Source of the DNA: an uncultured Lacibacter sp. | GTDB lineage: Bacteria; Bacteroidota; Bacteroidia; Chitinophagales; Chitinophagaceae | Assembly (NCBI RefSeq): GCF_946479605.1 | Contig: NZ_CAMLGT010000088.1 | Span: 1 to 13,106, forward strand | DNA length: 13,106 bases | Reading direction: 5' to 3' | Part shown: piece by piece, positions 1 through 7,610 of the stretch | Layout of the letters: each line of letters starts with the position of its first letter | How positions within the stretch are numbered: the stretch's first letter is position 1 | Position numbers and translations under genes: made by a program | Notes under the pieces: model-generated | What the model was told of the DNA's origin: nothing | The model's input: only the letters and a program-made list of their open reading frames with translations | The model's database searches: none

Positions 1-33
1 AACGAGGCACAAAATTAAGCGAAGAGAGCGGTA

Positions 34-1026
34 TTAAACCCGGAGGGCATGCACCTTCTCTCGCATGGCATTAAAGAAACGGTTGCGGTCTTTTTCACCC
101 GTTCCGCTAATCTGCGATGAACGTCCTACGAGAGTAAAGAAGTTGGCAAAAGCTTTCTCGTTGAACCGTGCATCTTTGGTAATAAGATAGCTGAGCACAT
201 TGTATGTAACAAAAGAAAGCTTCTCTTCATTCAGTTCAATCAGGATCGTATTGCTGCCAATGATGACCTCGTTCACATAAAACTGAAGAGGTGCACGATA
301 AACAATTTCTGCATCGCCGGGCATAAACTTAATACCCCGTTCCACTTCCAGTTCAATATGATCGAGGCATTTTTGAAATGAATCCAGCACAATGTTCAGC
401 TCTCCGGGGTTTTTAAAATAACCGCCTTCTTTATAATACCTCACCTGGCTTAATGTACTGTTGATGCTTTCGGCATTCCACAATTCAAGTGAGGGTATCT
501 TATTGTACTCACGGATGATCTCCTGCCCAAGCTTAAAACATTCGTGCAGCGGATACTCATCAAGCGAAAACAATTTGCTCTTATACTCAGGAAGGTCCTT
601 GATTGTTTTACTCCAGAAGAATGTTTTGAAAGAAGCAATCTCCGGATAGAGATAAAAATGAAAAAAAGTAATGTCCTTGCAGAAATAAAGCATCCGTTTG
701 TTGCTGAATGTGTTGAAATACTTCATGTACTGCAACATGGCTTTCAGGTATTCTTCAAAAGATATTTTATCCGCATTTATCTCAGGAGCCCGAAACACTA
801 CTAATTCATTCTGCAATTGCAGCACCTGATCAAGTGATATTTTAAAATGCTCACTGAGGGTTTTTAACTCCGATAAAGAGATCTCCTTCTCCCCCCTGAT
901 GCGGCGGTAAGCACTGTCGTTACTGATGTTGAGCAGGTCGGCCACCTGATCAACTAAGGAAATATGAGAAGGCAACGATGTTTTAATGTACTGAAATAAC
1001 AGCACCTGTGGGTGACTCGTATCCAT
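34..1026 (-). CDS. Helix-turn-helix transcriptional regulator with large C-terminal domain
   Basis: Probable DNA-binding regulator of 330 residues. A helix-turn-helix lies at about residues 22-68. It has a first helix region LVDQVADLLNIS, a recognition-helix-like NDSAYRRIRGE (36-46), and a following SLSELKTLSEHFKISLDQV segment, as in Xre/BetR-like HTH proteins common in Bacteroidota. The remaining ~260 residues are soluble, rich in aromatic and charged residues, and match no domain I recognise; a sensing or oligomerising role is inference. The frame is open to a TTG at 1060-1062, but I choose the ATG at 1024-1026: TTG starts are rare in this group, and the HTH begins soon after this Met. The gene diverges from the outer-membrane protein gene at 1272, so that gene or itself is a plausible target, though not shown. 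DNA-binding role fairly sure; ligand and regulon unknown. Confidence 0.8.
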   Translation of the reverse strand: MDTSHPQVLLFQYIKTSLPSHISLVDQVADLLNISNDSAYRRIRGEKEISLSELKTLSEHFKISLDQVLQLQNELVVFRAPEINADKISFEEYLKAMLQYMKYFNTFSNKRMLYFCKDITFFHFYLYPEIASFKTFFWSKTIKDLPEYKSKLFSLDEYPLHECFKLGQEIIREYNKIPSLELWNAESINSTLSQVRYYKEGGYFKNPGELNIVLDSFQKCLDHIELEVERGIKFMPGDAEIVYRAPLQFYVNEVIIGSNTILIELNEEKLSFVTYNVLSYLITKDARFNEKAFANFFTLVGRSSQISGTGEKDRNRFFNAMREKVHALRV

Positions 1027-1092
1027 GACTTTCTGGTTTTGGGCTTTTCTGCAACTGGTCAATCTCTGTTTTGCAGAAATTAATTATTCCCT

Positions 1093-1124
1093 TTAAGATA
1101 GACAGTTTTTTTGCAAACCGCAAT
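1093..1124 (-). promoter_or_regulatory. Candidate promoter of the HTH regulator gene
   Basis: On the minus strand ATTG (1121-1124) is followed after exactly 20 bases by TATCTTAA (1093-1100). This is an approximate match to the Bacteroidota pattern TTTG-N19-21-TAnnTTTG. It would give a leader of about 60 bases before the ATG at 1026. The -7 element has two mismatches in its conserved positions, so confidence is low. Confidence 0.3.
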
Positions 1125-1195
1125 ACCTCATTGAAAGTATGTATACCTTTTTGTGGTATGTCTGCCAATTGAATTTCATAGGCCGTGCTCAGCAA

Positions 1196-1227
1196 TTAGG
1201 AATAAGCTTTCTCTGAAAGTAGGTTTG
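1196..1227 (+). promoter_or_regulatory. Bacteroidota-type promoter for the outer-membrane protein gene
   Basis: TAGGTTTG at 1220-1227 is a perfect match to the Bacteroidota -7 element TAnnTTTG. TTAG at 1196-1199 sits 20 bases upstream as a -33 element with one mismatch to TTTG. Transcription would start near 1233, leaving a leader of about 40 bases before the ATG at 1272. Assignment is by consensus and spacing only. Confidence 0.55.
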
Positions 1228-1271
1228 TTTTGTCAATTGACAGCATTCACTAACTACTAAAATCAGAAACA

Positions 1272-1973
1272 ATGAAAAAGACGTTACTATCTATCGCTTC
1301 GTCATTTTTATTGCTTGGGCCATCTGCAGCCCAATCAACAAAAGTTGGGTTTCAGGCTGGAATGACTCTTTCACAAGCTACCGGAAAAGACAGATTAGGA
1401 AATAAAGAACGGGCAGATATTTCAATAGGCGGAACGGCCGGTTTTATTTTTGACTTTCCGATAGGAAAAACAATTTCAATTCAACCTGGTATCAACTACA
1501 TACAAAAGGGAGCTAAGGAAGTATATTTTTACGAAGCCTACCCAACTACAGATGTGAAAAAAGTAGAAGCCGGAGCAAGGCCTCACTATTTAGAAATCCC
1601 TGTGAACTTTATCTACAATACAAGAACAAACAAAGGCAACTTCTTCTTTGGTGCCGGTCCTGCAATTGCATTTGCTATTGCAGGTAATAAAGATACCATC
1701 AACTACTCGTCCACAAACAACAGCCTATCAACCGGCAGAGAAAAAATAAACTTCGGCAATACAAAAGATGATGATATGCGGTCTGTTGATATTGGAGCCA
1801 ATGTTCTTGCAGGATTCCAAAGCAAATCCGGGTTTCAATTATCGATGAATTATAATATCGGGCTAAACAACCTGATGCCTAAAACCACTCAATACAACAC
1901 AAATGAAGAAGGTTTCGCCCGTTTTGTTTATGTAGGTTTTAAAGCAGGCTGGTTTTTTAACTCAAAAAGATAA
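1272..1973 (+). CDS. Outer-membrane beta-barrel (porin-family) protein
   Basis: Predicted outer-membrane protein of 233 residues. Residues 1-20 form a signal peptide (MKK, hydrophobic stretch, then a PSAA/Q signal-peptidase-I-like cleavage site). The mature part starts with KVGFQAGMTLSQATG. It then shows alternating glycine and aromatic strands typical of the small 8-10-stranded 'outer membrane beta-barrel' family (OMP_b-brl_2 type) of Bacteroidota: an IQPGINYIQKGA strand, a YLEIPVNFIYN strand, an FFFGAGPAIAFAI strand, and a final FVYVGFKAGWFF. Length fits the family. No ligand can be assigned. It has its own likely promoter upstream and is separated from the next gene by 203 bases, so it need not be in the downstream operon. 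The start context GAAACAATGAAAAAGA is repeated exactly at the next gene. Confidence 0.85.
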   Translation: MKKTLLSIASSFLLLGPSAAQSTKVGFQAGMTLSQATGKDRLGNKERADISIGGTAGFIFDFPIGKTISIQPGINYIQKGAKEVYFYEAYPTTDVKKVEAGARPHYLEIPVNFIYNTRTNKGNFFFGAGPAIAFAIAGNKDTINYSSTNNSLSTGREKINFGNTKDDDMRSVDIGANVLAGFQSKSGFQLSMNYNIGLNNLMPKTTQYNTNEEGFARFVYVGFKAGWFFNSKR

Positions 1974-1992
1974 TCCTGTTCTTACCACCACA

Positions 1993-2032
1993 GATCTGCC
2001 AGCTTTTAACCTGGCTTAGAAACTGGCGGATC
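1993..2032 (+). terminator. Possible stem-loop after the outer-membrane protein gene
   Basis: Arms GATCTGCCAG (1993-2002) and CTGGCGGATC (2023-2032) pair over 10 positions with one U-G wobble, around a 20-base loop. An alternative shorter hairpin, GCCAG (1998-2002) with CTGGC (2011-2015), shares the first arm. It begins 20 bases after the stop codon at 1973. No T-tract follows, so it may be a weak or factor-assisted terminator, an RNA-stabilising element, or chance. Confidence 0.3.
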
Positions 2033-2176
2033 ATCTCCTTCGAAAAGCGCTTCCAAATTCTGATATCATAAAAACAAGATTACCCATTTGAATAAATCAA
2101 CAAGTACACAGCATTGCAACGGCAATACTGCAGGTTGTTGGTCTGTAAACATCATTCAATCACCAAAACCGAAACA

Positions 2177-2980
2177 ATGAAAAAGATATTGACGCACACG
2201 CCCGGTACATTCGGTTTGCAGAATCGATTTTGTTACCAATTGTCCGCTATCATTATTTGCTCCTGTTTACTGATAAGCTGTACACACTATTATTATGTTC
2301 CCCCAACACAAAATATCCCGCTTTTTAAAGAGAAGAACGAAATAAGAGTAAATGCCAATATTTCGAACGACATAGGAACAGGAACAGATATACAAGTCGC
2401 ATACGCTTTCTCAAAGCAGTTTGCTGTAATGGCCAACTATTCAACTGTGAAGGATGAAGTTGATGATGCAAACGGAAAAGGCAACTACTTTGATATGGCC
2501 ATAGGTTATTACAAGCCTATACAAAAACATTTTGTTTTTGAAGTGTATGGCGGCATTGGCAAAAGCAATCAAAGCCATCAATATGCCGATGAAACCTATC
2601 AATATTACGAAGGCAGCAAAGGAGGCACATCTGAATTGTCGTTTATTAAAGCATTTATTCAACCATCGTTCGGAATTACCACAAATGGGTTTGATGCTGC
2701 AGTTGCTCTGCCTTTGAGCAATGTAAGTTTTGGAAAAATAAAGAACAACACAACAGCCGGCTCAACCGATGATCAAATGCTAAAGGCCATTTCAACAAAT
2801 AAAAACGCTGTCTTTTTTGAGCCATCATTTACTATCCGTGGCGGATGGAAGTATTTGAAAATTCAATTACAGGTATTAGCCTCAAAAAAACTGAATGATC
2901 CGGAACTGAGCTTTTTTGATTACCGCAGTTCGGTGGGATTATCCTTTGCTTTTGCTGAACGGTTTAAACAGAAAAAATAA
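2177..2980 (+). CDS. Predicted outer-membrane lipoprotein, beta-rich, unknown function
   Basis: A 267-residue protein of unrecognised function. The frame is open from a TTG at 2114, but the ATG at 2177 is chosen because it opens MKK before a secretion signal and has the same start context as the gene at 1272. A hydrophobic segment (about residues 22-34) ends in the lipobox LISC, so Cys35 is the likely lipidated residue. The mature start, THYYYVPPTQNIPLFKEKNE, resembles lipoproteins often seen in Bacteroidota. The body contains repeated strand-like stretches (IQVAYAFSKQFAVMANYS, MAIGYYKPIQKHFVFEVYGGIG, a final SSVGLSFAFAERF), consistent with a small beta-barrel or beta-sandwich at the outer membrane. 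The 73-residue gene starts 32 bases downstream and the TonB-dependent receptor follows, so an operon with a shared envelope role is likely; the role is inference. Confidence 0.75.
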   Translation: MKKILTHTPGTFGLQNRFCYQLSAIIICSCLLISCTHYYYVPPTQNIPLFKEKNEIRVNANISNDIGTGTDIQVAYAFSKQFAVMANYSTVKDEVDDANGKGNYFDMAIGYYKPIQKHFVFEVYGGIGKSNQSHQYADETYQYYEGSKGGTSELSFIKAFIQPSFGITTNGFDAAVALPLSNVSFGKIKNNTTAGSTDDQMLKAISTNKNAVFFEPSFTIRGGWKYLKIQLQVLASKKLNDPELSFFDYRSSVGLSFAFAERFKQKK

Positions 2981-3012
2981 CCCAAATCACATACAAAATA
3001 ACACAGTAAATT

Positions 3013-3234
3013 ATGGAACAGAATTTTGACCCCCAAAAGGAAGGCGATTACAAATACATTCTTAAAGAAGAAAGGTGTAAAGAAACCGGTGAAGAAGAAC
3101 CTTGGTTTGTTGCACCGAAGTTGAAACGCAGCGATCGACTTTGGAACTGGTTTATTGTACGGTTATTCAGACGATCTAAACAAGCAAAGCAATTGAAGCT
3201 GAGTTTTCCTGTACTCCTTGAATTTTTCAGTTAA
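3013..3234 (+). CDS. Small 73-residue protein between lipoprotein and TonB receptor genes
   Basis: Small ORF that I do not recognise. It starts at an ATG 32 bases after the lipoprotein stop and ends 40 bases before the receptor ATG, a spacing that argues for a translated gene in the same transcript. There is no signal peptide. The N-terminal half is charged and mostly acidic (FDPQKEGDYKYILKEERCKE, then GEEEPWF). The C-terminal half is strongly basic with aromatic and aliphatic residues (KLKRSDRLWNWFIVRLFRRSK, followed by QAKQLKL and a hydrophobic SFPVLLEFF end), which could form an amphipathic membrane-associated helix. This could be a cytoplasmic-side peptide acting with the neighbouring envelope proteins, or a decayed gene fragment; the sequence does not decide between them. 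Confidence 0.5.
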   Translation: MEQNFDPQKEGDYKYILKEERCKETGEEEPWFVAPKLKRSDRLWNWFIVRLFRRSKQAKQLKLSFPVLLEFFS

Positions 3235-3274
3235 CCGGAACACATACCCCCATCACCAACTAAATCAAACAACC

Positions 3275-5617
3275 ATGCGATATTTTTCACTATTCATTCT
3301 TTCTTTTATTTCCGCAACAGCTGAAATAAAAGCACAACAACCCACGCAATCCATTCGTGGCCGTGTTGTAGATGCCGAATCACAATCGCCTATAAAAGGC
3401 GCAACGGTTATGATTGCAGAAACACAACTATCTACAATGACCGATACAGCAGGTTATTTTCTGTTGAGGCAAGTTCCGGTTGGCCGTGTGCGTGTGCAGG
3501 TTAGTTTTGTTGGTTATCAAGTATATCTTACTGATCAGTTTATTCTCAACTCAGCCAAAGAACCCGATCTGCAAATAACACTGTCGGAAGAAAAGAAAAG
3601 CCTTGGGCAGATCACTATTACCGGTATACGAAATCCGAAACAACCGATCAATAAATATGCAACAGTAAGTGGCCGTTCTTTTTCAGCAGAAGAAGCACAG
3701 CGTTTTGCTGCAAGTGCAAATGATCCTGGACGCATGGCCATGGGTTTCCCCGGTGTGCAACCCAGCCGTGACAGCCGTAATGATATTGTGATACGTGGCA
3801 ACAATCCAATGGGTATGAACTGGCGGCTGGAAGGGCTTGATATACCCAACCCCAATCACTTTGCACGAAAAGGCAGCAGTGGCGGCGGCATCACCATCTT
3901 CAGCCTGAGTGTACTTGATAACTCTGATTTTTATACCGGAGCATTGGCTGCAGAATATGGGGATGTGTTAAGTGGTGCGTTTGATGTACACTTCCGCAAG
4001 GGTAACCAGCAAAAAGCAGAACATACGTTTAAAGCCGGTATGATCGGCCTGGAGTTTGCAACAGAAGGTCCGATTCAAAAAGGAAGAAGTTCATACCTGA
4101 TCAATTACCGTTATTCGTTTCTTGATATCCTGAATGCATTTGGTTTACACCTTGTTGATGAGCGTGAACGGAACAAGTTTACCGATGTATCATTCAATGT
4201 AGCCTTCAACAACAAAAAGAATACGGTGCAGACAAATATCTGGGGAATGGGTGGATACAGTAAAGAAACCTTTCTTTCAGTTGAAGACACAGCATTGTGG
4301 AAACAATACGACGACTATGCTGTGTACGATAGCCGCACATGGATGGGTGCAGCAGGTATTGGCAACACAATAAAACTCAACAGCAAGTCATTTCTCAAAA
4401 CATCTTTTGCAGTAATGGGACAAAAGATTACCTGGGTTGATGATACATTAACCAAGCAACAGGTTGCTACAAAAGTGAATGACGAACTGTATAAAAACAA
4501 TCGTGTTTCAGCAGCCATCAGCTACTCATTAAAGATGAATGATATGCTGAATATGAAAACAGGCGTATATGCAAACTTCCTGAATTATACATTCAATAAA
4601 GGCGAATGGAATTATGGAAGCAACAGTTACAAACCCAACGTGATCATGGGTGAAGGAAATACATTACTGCTGCAACCCTATATACAGTTTGGATTAAAAC
4701 CAACAAGCCGGTTAATCATTAATCCCGGTGTGCATACCATGTACTTTGCGTTGAATAAACAGTTTGTTGTTGATCCTCGTCTTTCAATACAATATCGTTT
4801 TTCAGCAAAGAGTAATCTTACAGCTGCCTATGGATTGCACAGTAAAACATTGCCACTTGGTTCTTATTTCTATCAATCGGGAAATATGTTCCCCAACAAG
4901 GATCTGAAGATGATGCGTTCGCATCACTACATACTGGCATACGATCAATTGCTGGGAAACAGATGGCGTTTTCATGCAGAACTGTATCATCAACGTCTGT
5001 TCCAGGTTCCGGTTGTAAATGATGTGAACCGTACTTACTGGTTGCTGAATGAAATAGAAGGTTATGCAAACGAAGCATTGGTAAGCAAAGGCACAGGTAC
5101 AAACACAGGTGTTGATCTGTTACTTGAAAAATTCTTTTCAAAAGGCTTGTCGATGCTTCTTTCTTTTTCTGTATTCGATTCAAAATATTCTCCACTCAAT
5201 GGCAAAACATATAATACCAGGTTTAACTCACACACAAGCGGCTCATGGGTAGGTGCTAAAGAATGGAAACTGAAAAAGAACAAAGTATTGCAGGCGGGTT
5301 GGAAAATGTTATACAATGGTGGCGTGCCCCTCTCCCCTCTTGCTGCAATACAAAACGGAAGCACAAGACAGCCGGTGCTGGATGAAACAAATCCTTATTC
5401 TGATTTTATTCGTCCATACTGGCGCACCGATGGCCGTATATCGCTGCGTAAGGACAAGAAAAAGATCAGCTGGCAACTGGCGCTCGACATTCAAAATATT
5501 TTTGCGCAACAAAACATGGACGGTCTCAGCAGAAGATATGATCCATCAACAAACAAATGGACATTTAAAACACAATCAGGTATTGTTCCGGTATTGAGTT
5601 ACCAGATTGATTTTTAG
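3275..5617 (+). CDS. TonB-dependent outer-membrane receptor with carboxypeptidase-like N-terminal domain
   Basis: Outer-membrane active transporter of 780 residues, energised by TonB-ExbBD. A signal peptide (about 1-20, ending IKA/QQ) is followed by a carboxypeptidase-regulatory-like domain (about 26-110, starting SIRGRVVDAESQSPIKGATV). Next comes a plug domain (about 135-250) with DIVIRGNNPMGMNWRLEGLD, IPNPNHF and a LDNSDFYTGALAAEYGD segment. The rest is a 22-strand-type beta-barrel ending in a C-terminal phenylalanine (SYQIDF). The frame extends up to a TTG at 3218, but the ATG at 3275 directly precedes the signal peptide. Length is at the short end for Bacteroidota receptors of this type. 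There is no SusD-like gene nearby, so a SusCD glycan system is unlikely. Substrate is not readable; siderophore, metal, peptide or another ligand all remain possible. Confidence 0.93.
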   Translation: MRYFSLFILSFISATAEIKAQQPTQSIRGRVVDAESQSPIKGATVMIAETQLSTMTDTAGYFLLRQVPVGRVRVQVSFVGYQVYLTDQFILNSAKEPDLQITLSEEKKSLGQITITGIRNPKQPINKYATVSGRSFSAEEAQRFAASANDPGRMAMGFPGVQPSRDSRNDIVIRGNNPMGMNWRLEGLDIPNPNHFARKGSSGGGITIFSLSVLDNSDFYTGALAAEYGDVLSGAFDVHFRKGNQQKAEHTFKAGMIGLEFATEGPIQKGRSSYLINYRYSFLDILNAFGLHLVDERERNKFTDVSFNVAFNNKKNTVQTNIWGMGGYSKETFLSVEDTALWKQYDDYAVYDSRTWMGAAGIGNTIKLNSKSFLKTSFAVMGQKITWVDDTLTKQQVATKVNDELYKNNRVSAAISYSLKMNDMLNMKTGVYANFLNYTFNKGEWNYGSNSYKPNVIMGEGNTLLLQPYIQFGLKPTSRLIINPGVHTMYFALNKQFVVDPRLSIQYRFSAKSNLTAAYGLHSKTLPLGSYFYQSGNMFPNKDLKMMRSHHYILAYDQLLGNRWRFHAELYHQRLFQVPVVNDVNRTYWLLNEIEGYANEALVSKGTGTNTGVDLLLEKFFSKGLSMLLSFSVFDSKYSPLNGKTYNTRFNSHTSGSWVGAKEWKLKKNKVLQAGWKMLYNGGVPLSPLAAIQNGSTRQPVLDETNPYSDFIRPYWRTDGRISLRKDKKKISWQLALDIQNIFAQQNMDGLSRRYDPSTNKWTFKTQSGIVPVLSYQIDF

Positions 5618-5724
5618 TAAAGGAAACAGCCACTTCTTTCATTCTTAAACAGGCAACAACAATACAGCTGTCTTGAAAAAACATACGGCATGGTATTGCA
5701 TTTTCTTACCCAAATCATAACTAT

Positions 5725-6723
5725 ATGCGAATACTTATTACAGGTGCTACAGGTTTACTTGGAAGTAATCTTGTGCGTTTATTGGTAGAGCGTGGTTATC
5801 CGGTAGGTGTATTTATTCAAACAAGATCCTACACAAAAACATTGCAGGATCTTCCTATCAGAAAACATTTTGGCGATATACTCGATCCTGAATCAGTAGA
5901 AGCAGCCGTACAGGAATATGATGTCGTGATTCATGCCGCAGCTATTACAGAGTACTGGCCTTCACGGTCTCAAAAGATCAGGGAAGTAAATATTGAAGGC
6001 ACAAGAAACATTATAGATGCTGTGAAAAAATTCAGTATTCACCGGCTTATTTATATTGGTTCCGGGAGTTCATGCAATGCTCCGGGGAGTAAAAAAACAA
6101 ATCACAGCTTACCATTTGCCGGGGCAAAGTATGGTCTTGATTATGTAGATTCAAAATACATTGCATTACAACTGGTATTGAGCAAAGCACACCAGGAAGG
6201 TTTGCCTGCATTAGCTATACTTCCAACTTTCATGATTGGCCCATACGATTCTTTACCATCATCAGGCAGGCTTATTCTTGCGCTTGCAAAAAACAAACTG
6301 AAATTTTATACCGGAGGCGGAAGAAACTTTGTACATGTAAGAGATGTTGCTACTGCCATTGCCAACAGTATTGAAAAAGGACATGTAGGCAAATATTATG
6401 TTGCCGGAAATGAAAATCTTACTTATCGGGAGTTTTTTGAAAAAGTAACAACAGTTGTGGGTGTTCAGCCACCACCTTACAAACTATCAAACAACATTAT
6501 TCAGCTGGCAGGTTTTTTAAGTGGTTTACGGGGCGAACTGATGGGAACCAAACCACTCATCAGTTACCCTACCGCAAAAATTGCCTGCGACAAACTGTAT
6601 GTTGATTGTTCCGATACCATTGAAGAATTAGATATGCCACAAACACCTGTTGAAACAGCTATTAAAGAATGCTATGACTGGATGAGTAATAATCCACATT
6701 TGATACAAGCTGCAAGCATTTAG
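5725..6723 (+). CDS. NAD(P)-dependent epimerase/dehydratase (extended SDR)
   Basis: Cytoplasmic oxidoreductase of 332 residues in the extended short-chain dehydrogenase family. The N-terminal Rossmann fold carries the nucleotide-binding motif GATGLLG (7-13). A DVVIHAAAITEYW strand follows (66-78), with an HxAA-type motif near the cofactor. The catalytic YxxxK is Tyr140-Val-Asp-Ser-Lys144, with serines at 113-116 in GSGSS available as the third member. The C-terminal part has the substrate-domain motif GGGRNFVHVRDVATAI, typical of dihydroflavonol-reductase/3beta-HSD-like and nucleoside-sugar epimerase-like members. The specific substrate cannot be assigned. It lies 107 bases after the receptor gene on the same strand, with no clear promoter or terminator between, so cotranscription is possible. 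It converges on rlmB, stopping 45 bases from that gene's end. Confidence 0.88.
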   Translation: MRILITGATGLLGSNLVRLLVERGYPVGVFIQTRSYTKTLQDLPIRKHFGDILDPESVEAAVQEYDVVIHAAAITEYWPSRSQKIREVNIEGTRNIIDAVKKFSIHRLIYIGSGSSCNAPGSKKTNHSLPFAGAKYGLDYVDSKYIALQLVLSKAHQEGLPALAILPTFMIGPYDSLPSSGRLILALAKNKLKFYTGGGRNFVHVRDVATAIANSIEKGHVGKYYVAGNENLTYREFFEKVTTVVGVQPPPYKLSNNIIQLAGFLSGLRGELMGTKPLISYPTAKIACDKLYVDCSDTIEELDMPQTPVETAIKECYDWMSNNPHLIQAASI

Positions 6724-6768
6724 CAGCTGTTTGCTGCAGAATAATGATTATACATGAGGTTCGTTTAA

Positions 6769-7533
6769 TTACCCCCGTTGCTTCATTGCCTCATATAAGA
6801 TCATGGCCGTTGCTACACCTACATTTAAACTTTCAAAATCTCCTTTCATAGGAATTTTGAAAGTTTCATCACAAATCTTCATCAAGCCTGGAAAAACACC
6901 TTTTTCTTCTCCCCCCATTACAATGGCACAAGGCTCTTTAAAGTCGCATTCGTAAATACTTTTCTTCGCCGTCATTTCACTGGCCAGTACTTTTATGCCG
7001 TTGAGATGCAAATCATCCACCGCTTTCATTAAACTGTTTACACGGCAAACAGCAATTTGCTCCAATGCACCGGCGCTGGTAAGTATTGCATCTTCGTTCA
7101 ATGCCCCCACCCCTTTATCCGGAATGATGATTGCCTGTGCACCGCAACACAAAGCCGTGCGTGCAATACCGCCGATGTTACGTACATCGGTAACACCATC
7201 AAGAATAACAAATAGGGGAACCTCGCCTTTCTCTACAACCCAATCAATTACCTGCTGCAGATCCTGGTAACGGATTTTCGACAGTTGAGCAACAACACCT
7301 TCATGATCGTTTACATTAAAACTGTTCAGCTTTTCAACAGGTACTTTGTTGATGGGCACTTGTTGTTTATAAGCCAGTTTTTGAATTTCATCGGCTACAT
7401 CACCACGCAAATTACTCTGCATGTAAATACGATCGAGTTGCTTGCCTTCCTGCAAGGCTTCAAGCACGGCAATACGGCCAACTACCAATGAAGATTTTTT
7501 AGGACGCTGTTGTTTTTGACGGAACTGTTTCAC
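6769..7533 (-). CDS. rlmB: TrmH/SpoU-family 23S rRNA 2'-O-ribose methyltransferase (RlmB-like)
   Basis: SAM-dependent RNA methyltransferase; RlmB methylates a guanosine ribose in 23S rRNA. The 254-residue product has an N-terminal substrate-binding domain (about 14-90, starting SSLVVGRIAVLEAL) and a C-terminal knotted SpoU domain. The three family motifs are present: LDGVTDVRNIGGIARTA, IVMGGEEKG (204-212) and IPMKGDFESLNVGVATA (227-243). The frame is open to a GTG at 7563, but that codon lies inside the metK terminator hairpin. I therefore use the GTG at 7531-7533, just after its T-tract, giving an N-terminus MKQFRQKQQRPKK; no ATG exists before residue ~38. The third motif has NVGVA where many RlmB proteins have NVSVA. 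RlmB is the best guess; another TrmH-family guanosine methylase is the alternative. Confidence 0.88.
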   Translation of the reverse strand: MKQFRQKQQRPKKSSLVVGRIAVLEALQEGKQLDRIYMQSNLRGDVADEIQKLAYKQQVPINKVPVEKLNSFNVNDHEGVVAQLSKIRYQDLQQVIDWVVEKGEVPLFVILDGVTDVRNIGGIARTALCCGAQAIIIPDKGVGALNEDAILTSAGALEQIAVCRVNSLMKAVDDLHLNGIKVLASEMTAKKSIYECDFKEPCAIVMGGEEKGVFPGLMKICDETFKIPMKGDFESLNVGVATAMILYEAMKQRG

Positions 7534-7539
7534 CTTGCA

Positions 7540-7584
7540 AAGAAACAGAAAAAAGAAACCCACAAACCTTTCGGTTTATGGGTT
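7540..7584 (-). terminator. Rho-independent terminator downstream of metK
   Basis: Reading the minus strand, the arms 7584-7573 and 7568-7557 pair over 12 consecutive positions (11 Watson-Crick plus one U-G wobble at 7578/7563). They close a GAAA loop (7572-7569), a GNRA-type tetraloop. A T-rich tract follows immediately (TTTCTTTTTTCTGTTTC, 7558-7542). The element begins 26 bases after the metK stop codon. The wobble is a mismatch if transcribed from the plus strand, so it favours termination of minus-strand transcription. Confidence 0.85.
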
Positions 7585-7610
7585 GAACCACATTGATGGT
7601 TTTGTTTGGG

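Noticed and set aside
983..1195. Minus-strand 70-codon frame overlapping the 5' end of the HTH regulator, with a protein-like composition (IHTFNEVLRFAKKLSILKGI).
   Set aside because: Its only start is TTG with no internal ATG, it overlaps the HTH coding region by 44 bases, and it covers both candidate divergent promoters. I regard it as chance or a decayed remnant.
4818..5195. Minus-strand 125-codon frame opposite the TonB-dependent receptor.
   Set aside because: It is fully contained in the receptor's barrel-coding region, its composition is unlike a real protein, and the sense frame is clearly coding.
3275..5617. SusC/SusD polysaccharide utilisation locus.
   Set aside because: No SusD-like gene or glycoside hydrolase lies nearby, and the receptor is shorter than typical SusC (about 1000 residues).
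6723..6737. Hairpin GCAGC/GCTGC at the end of the SDR gene, as a bidirectional terminator with rlmB.
   Set aside because: It has only five pairs, starts inside the stop codon and has no T-tract on either side.
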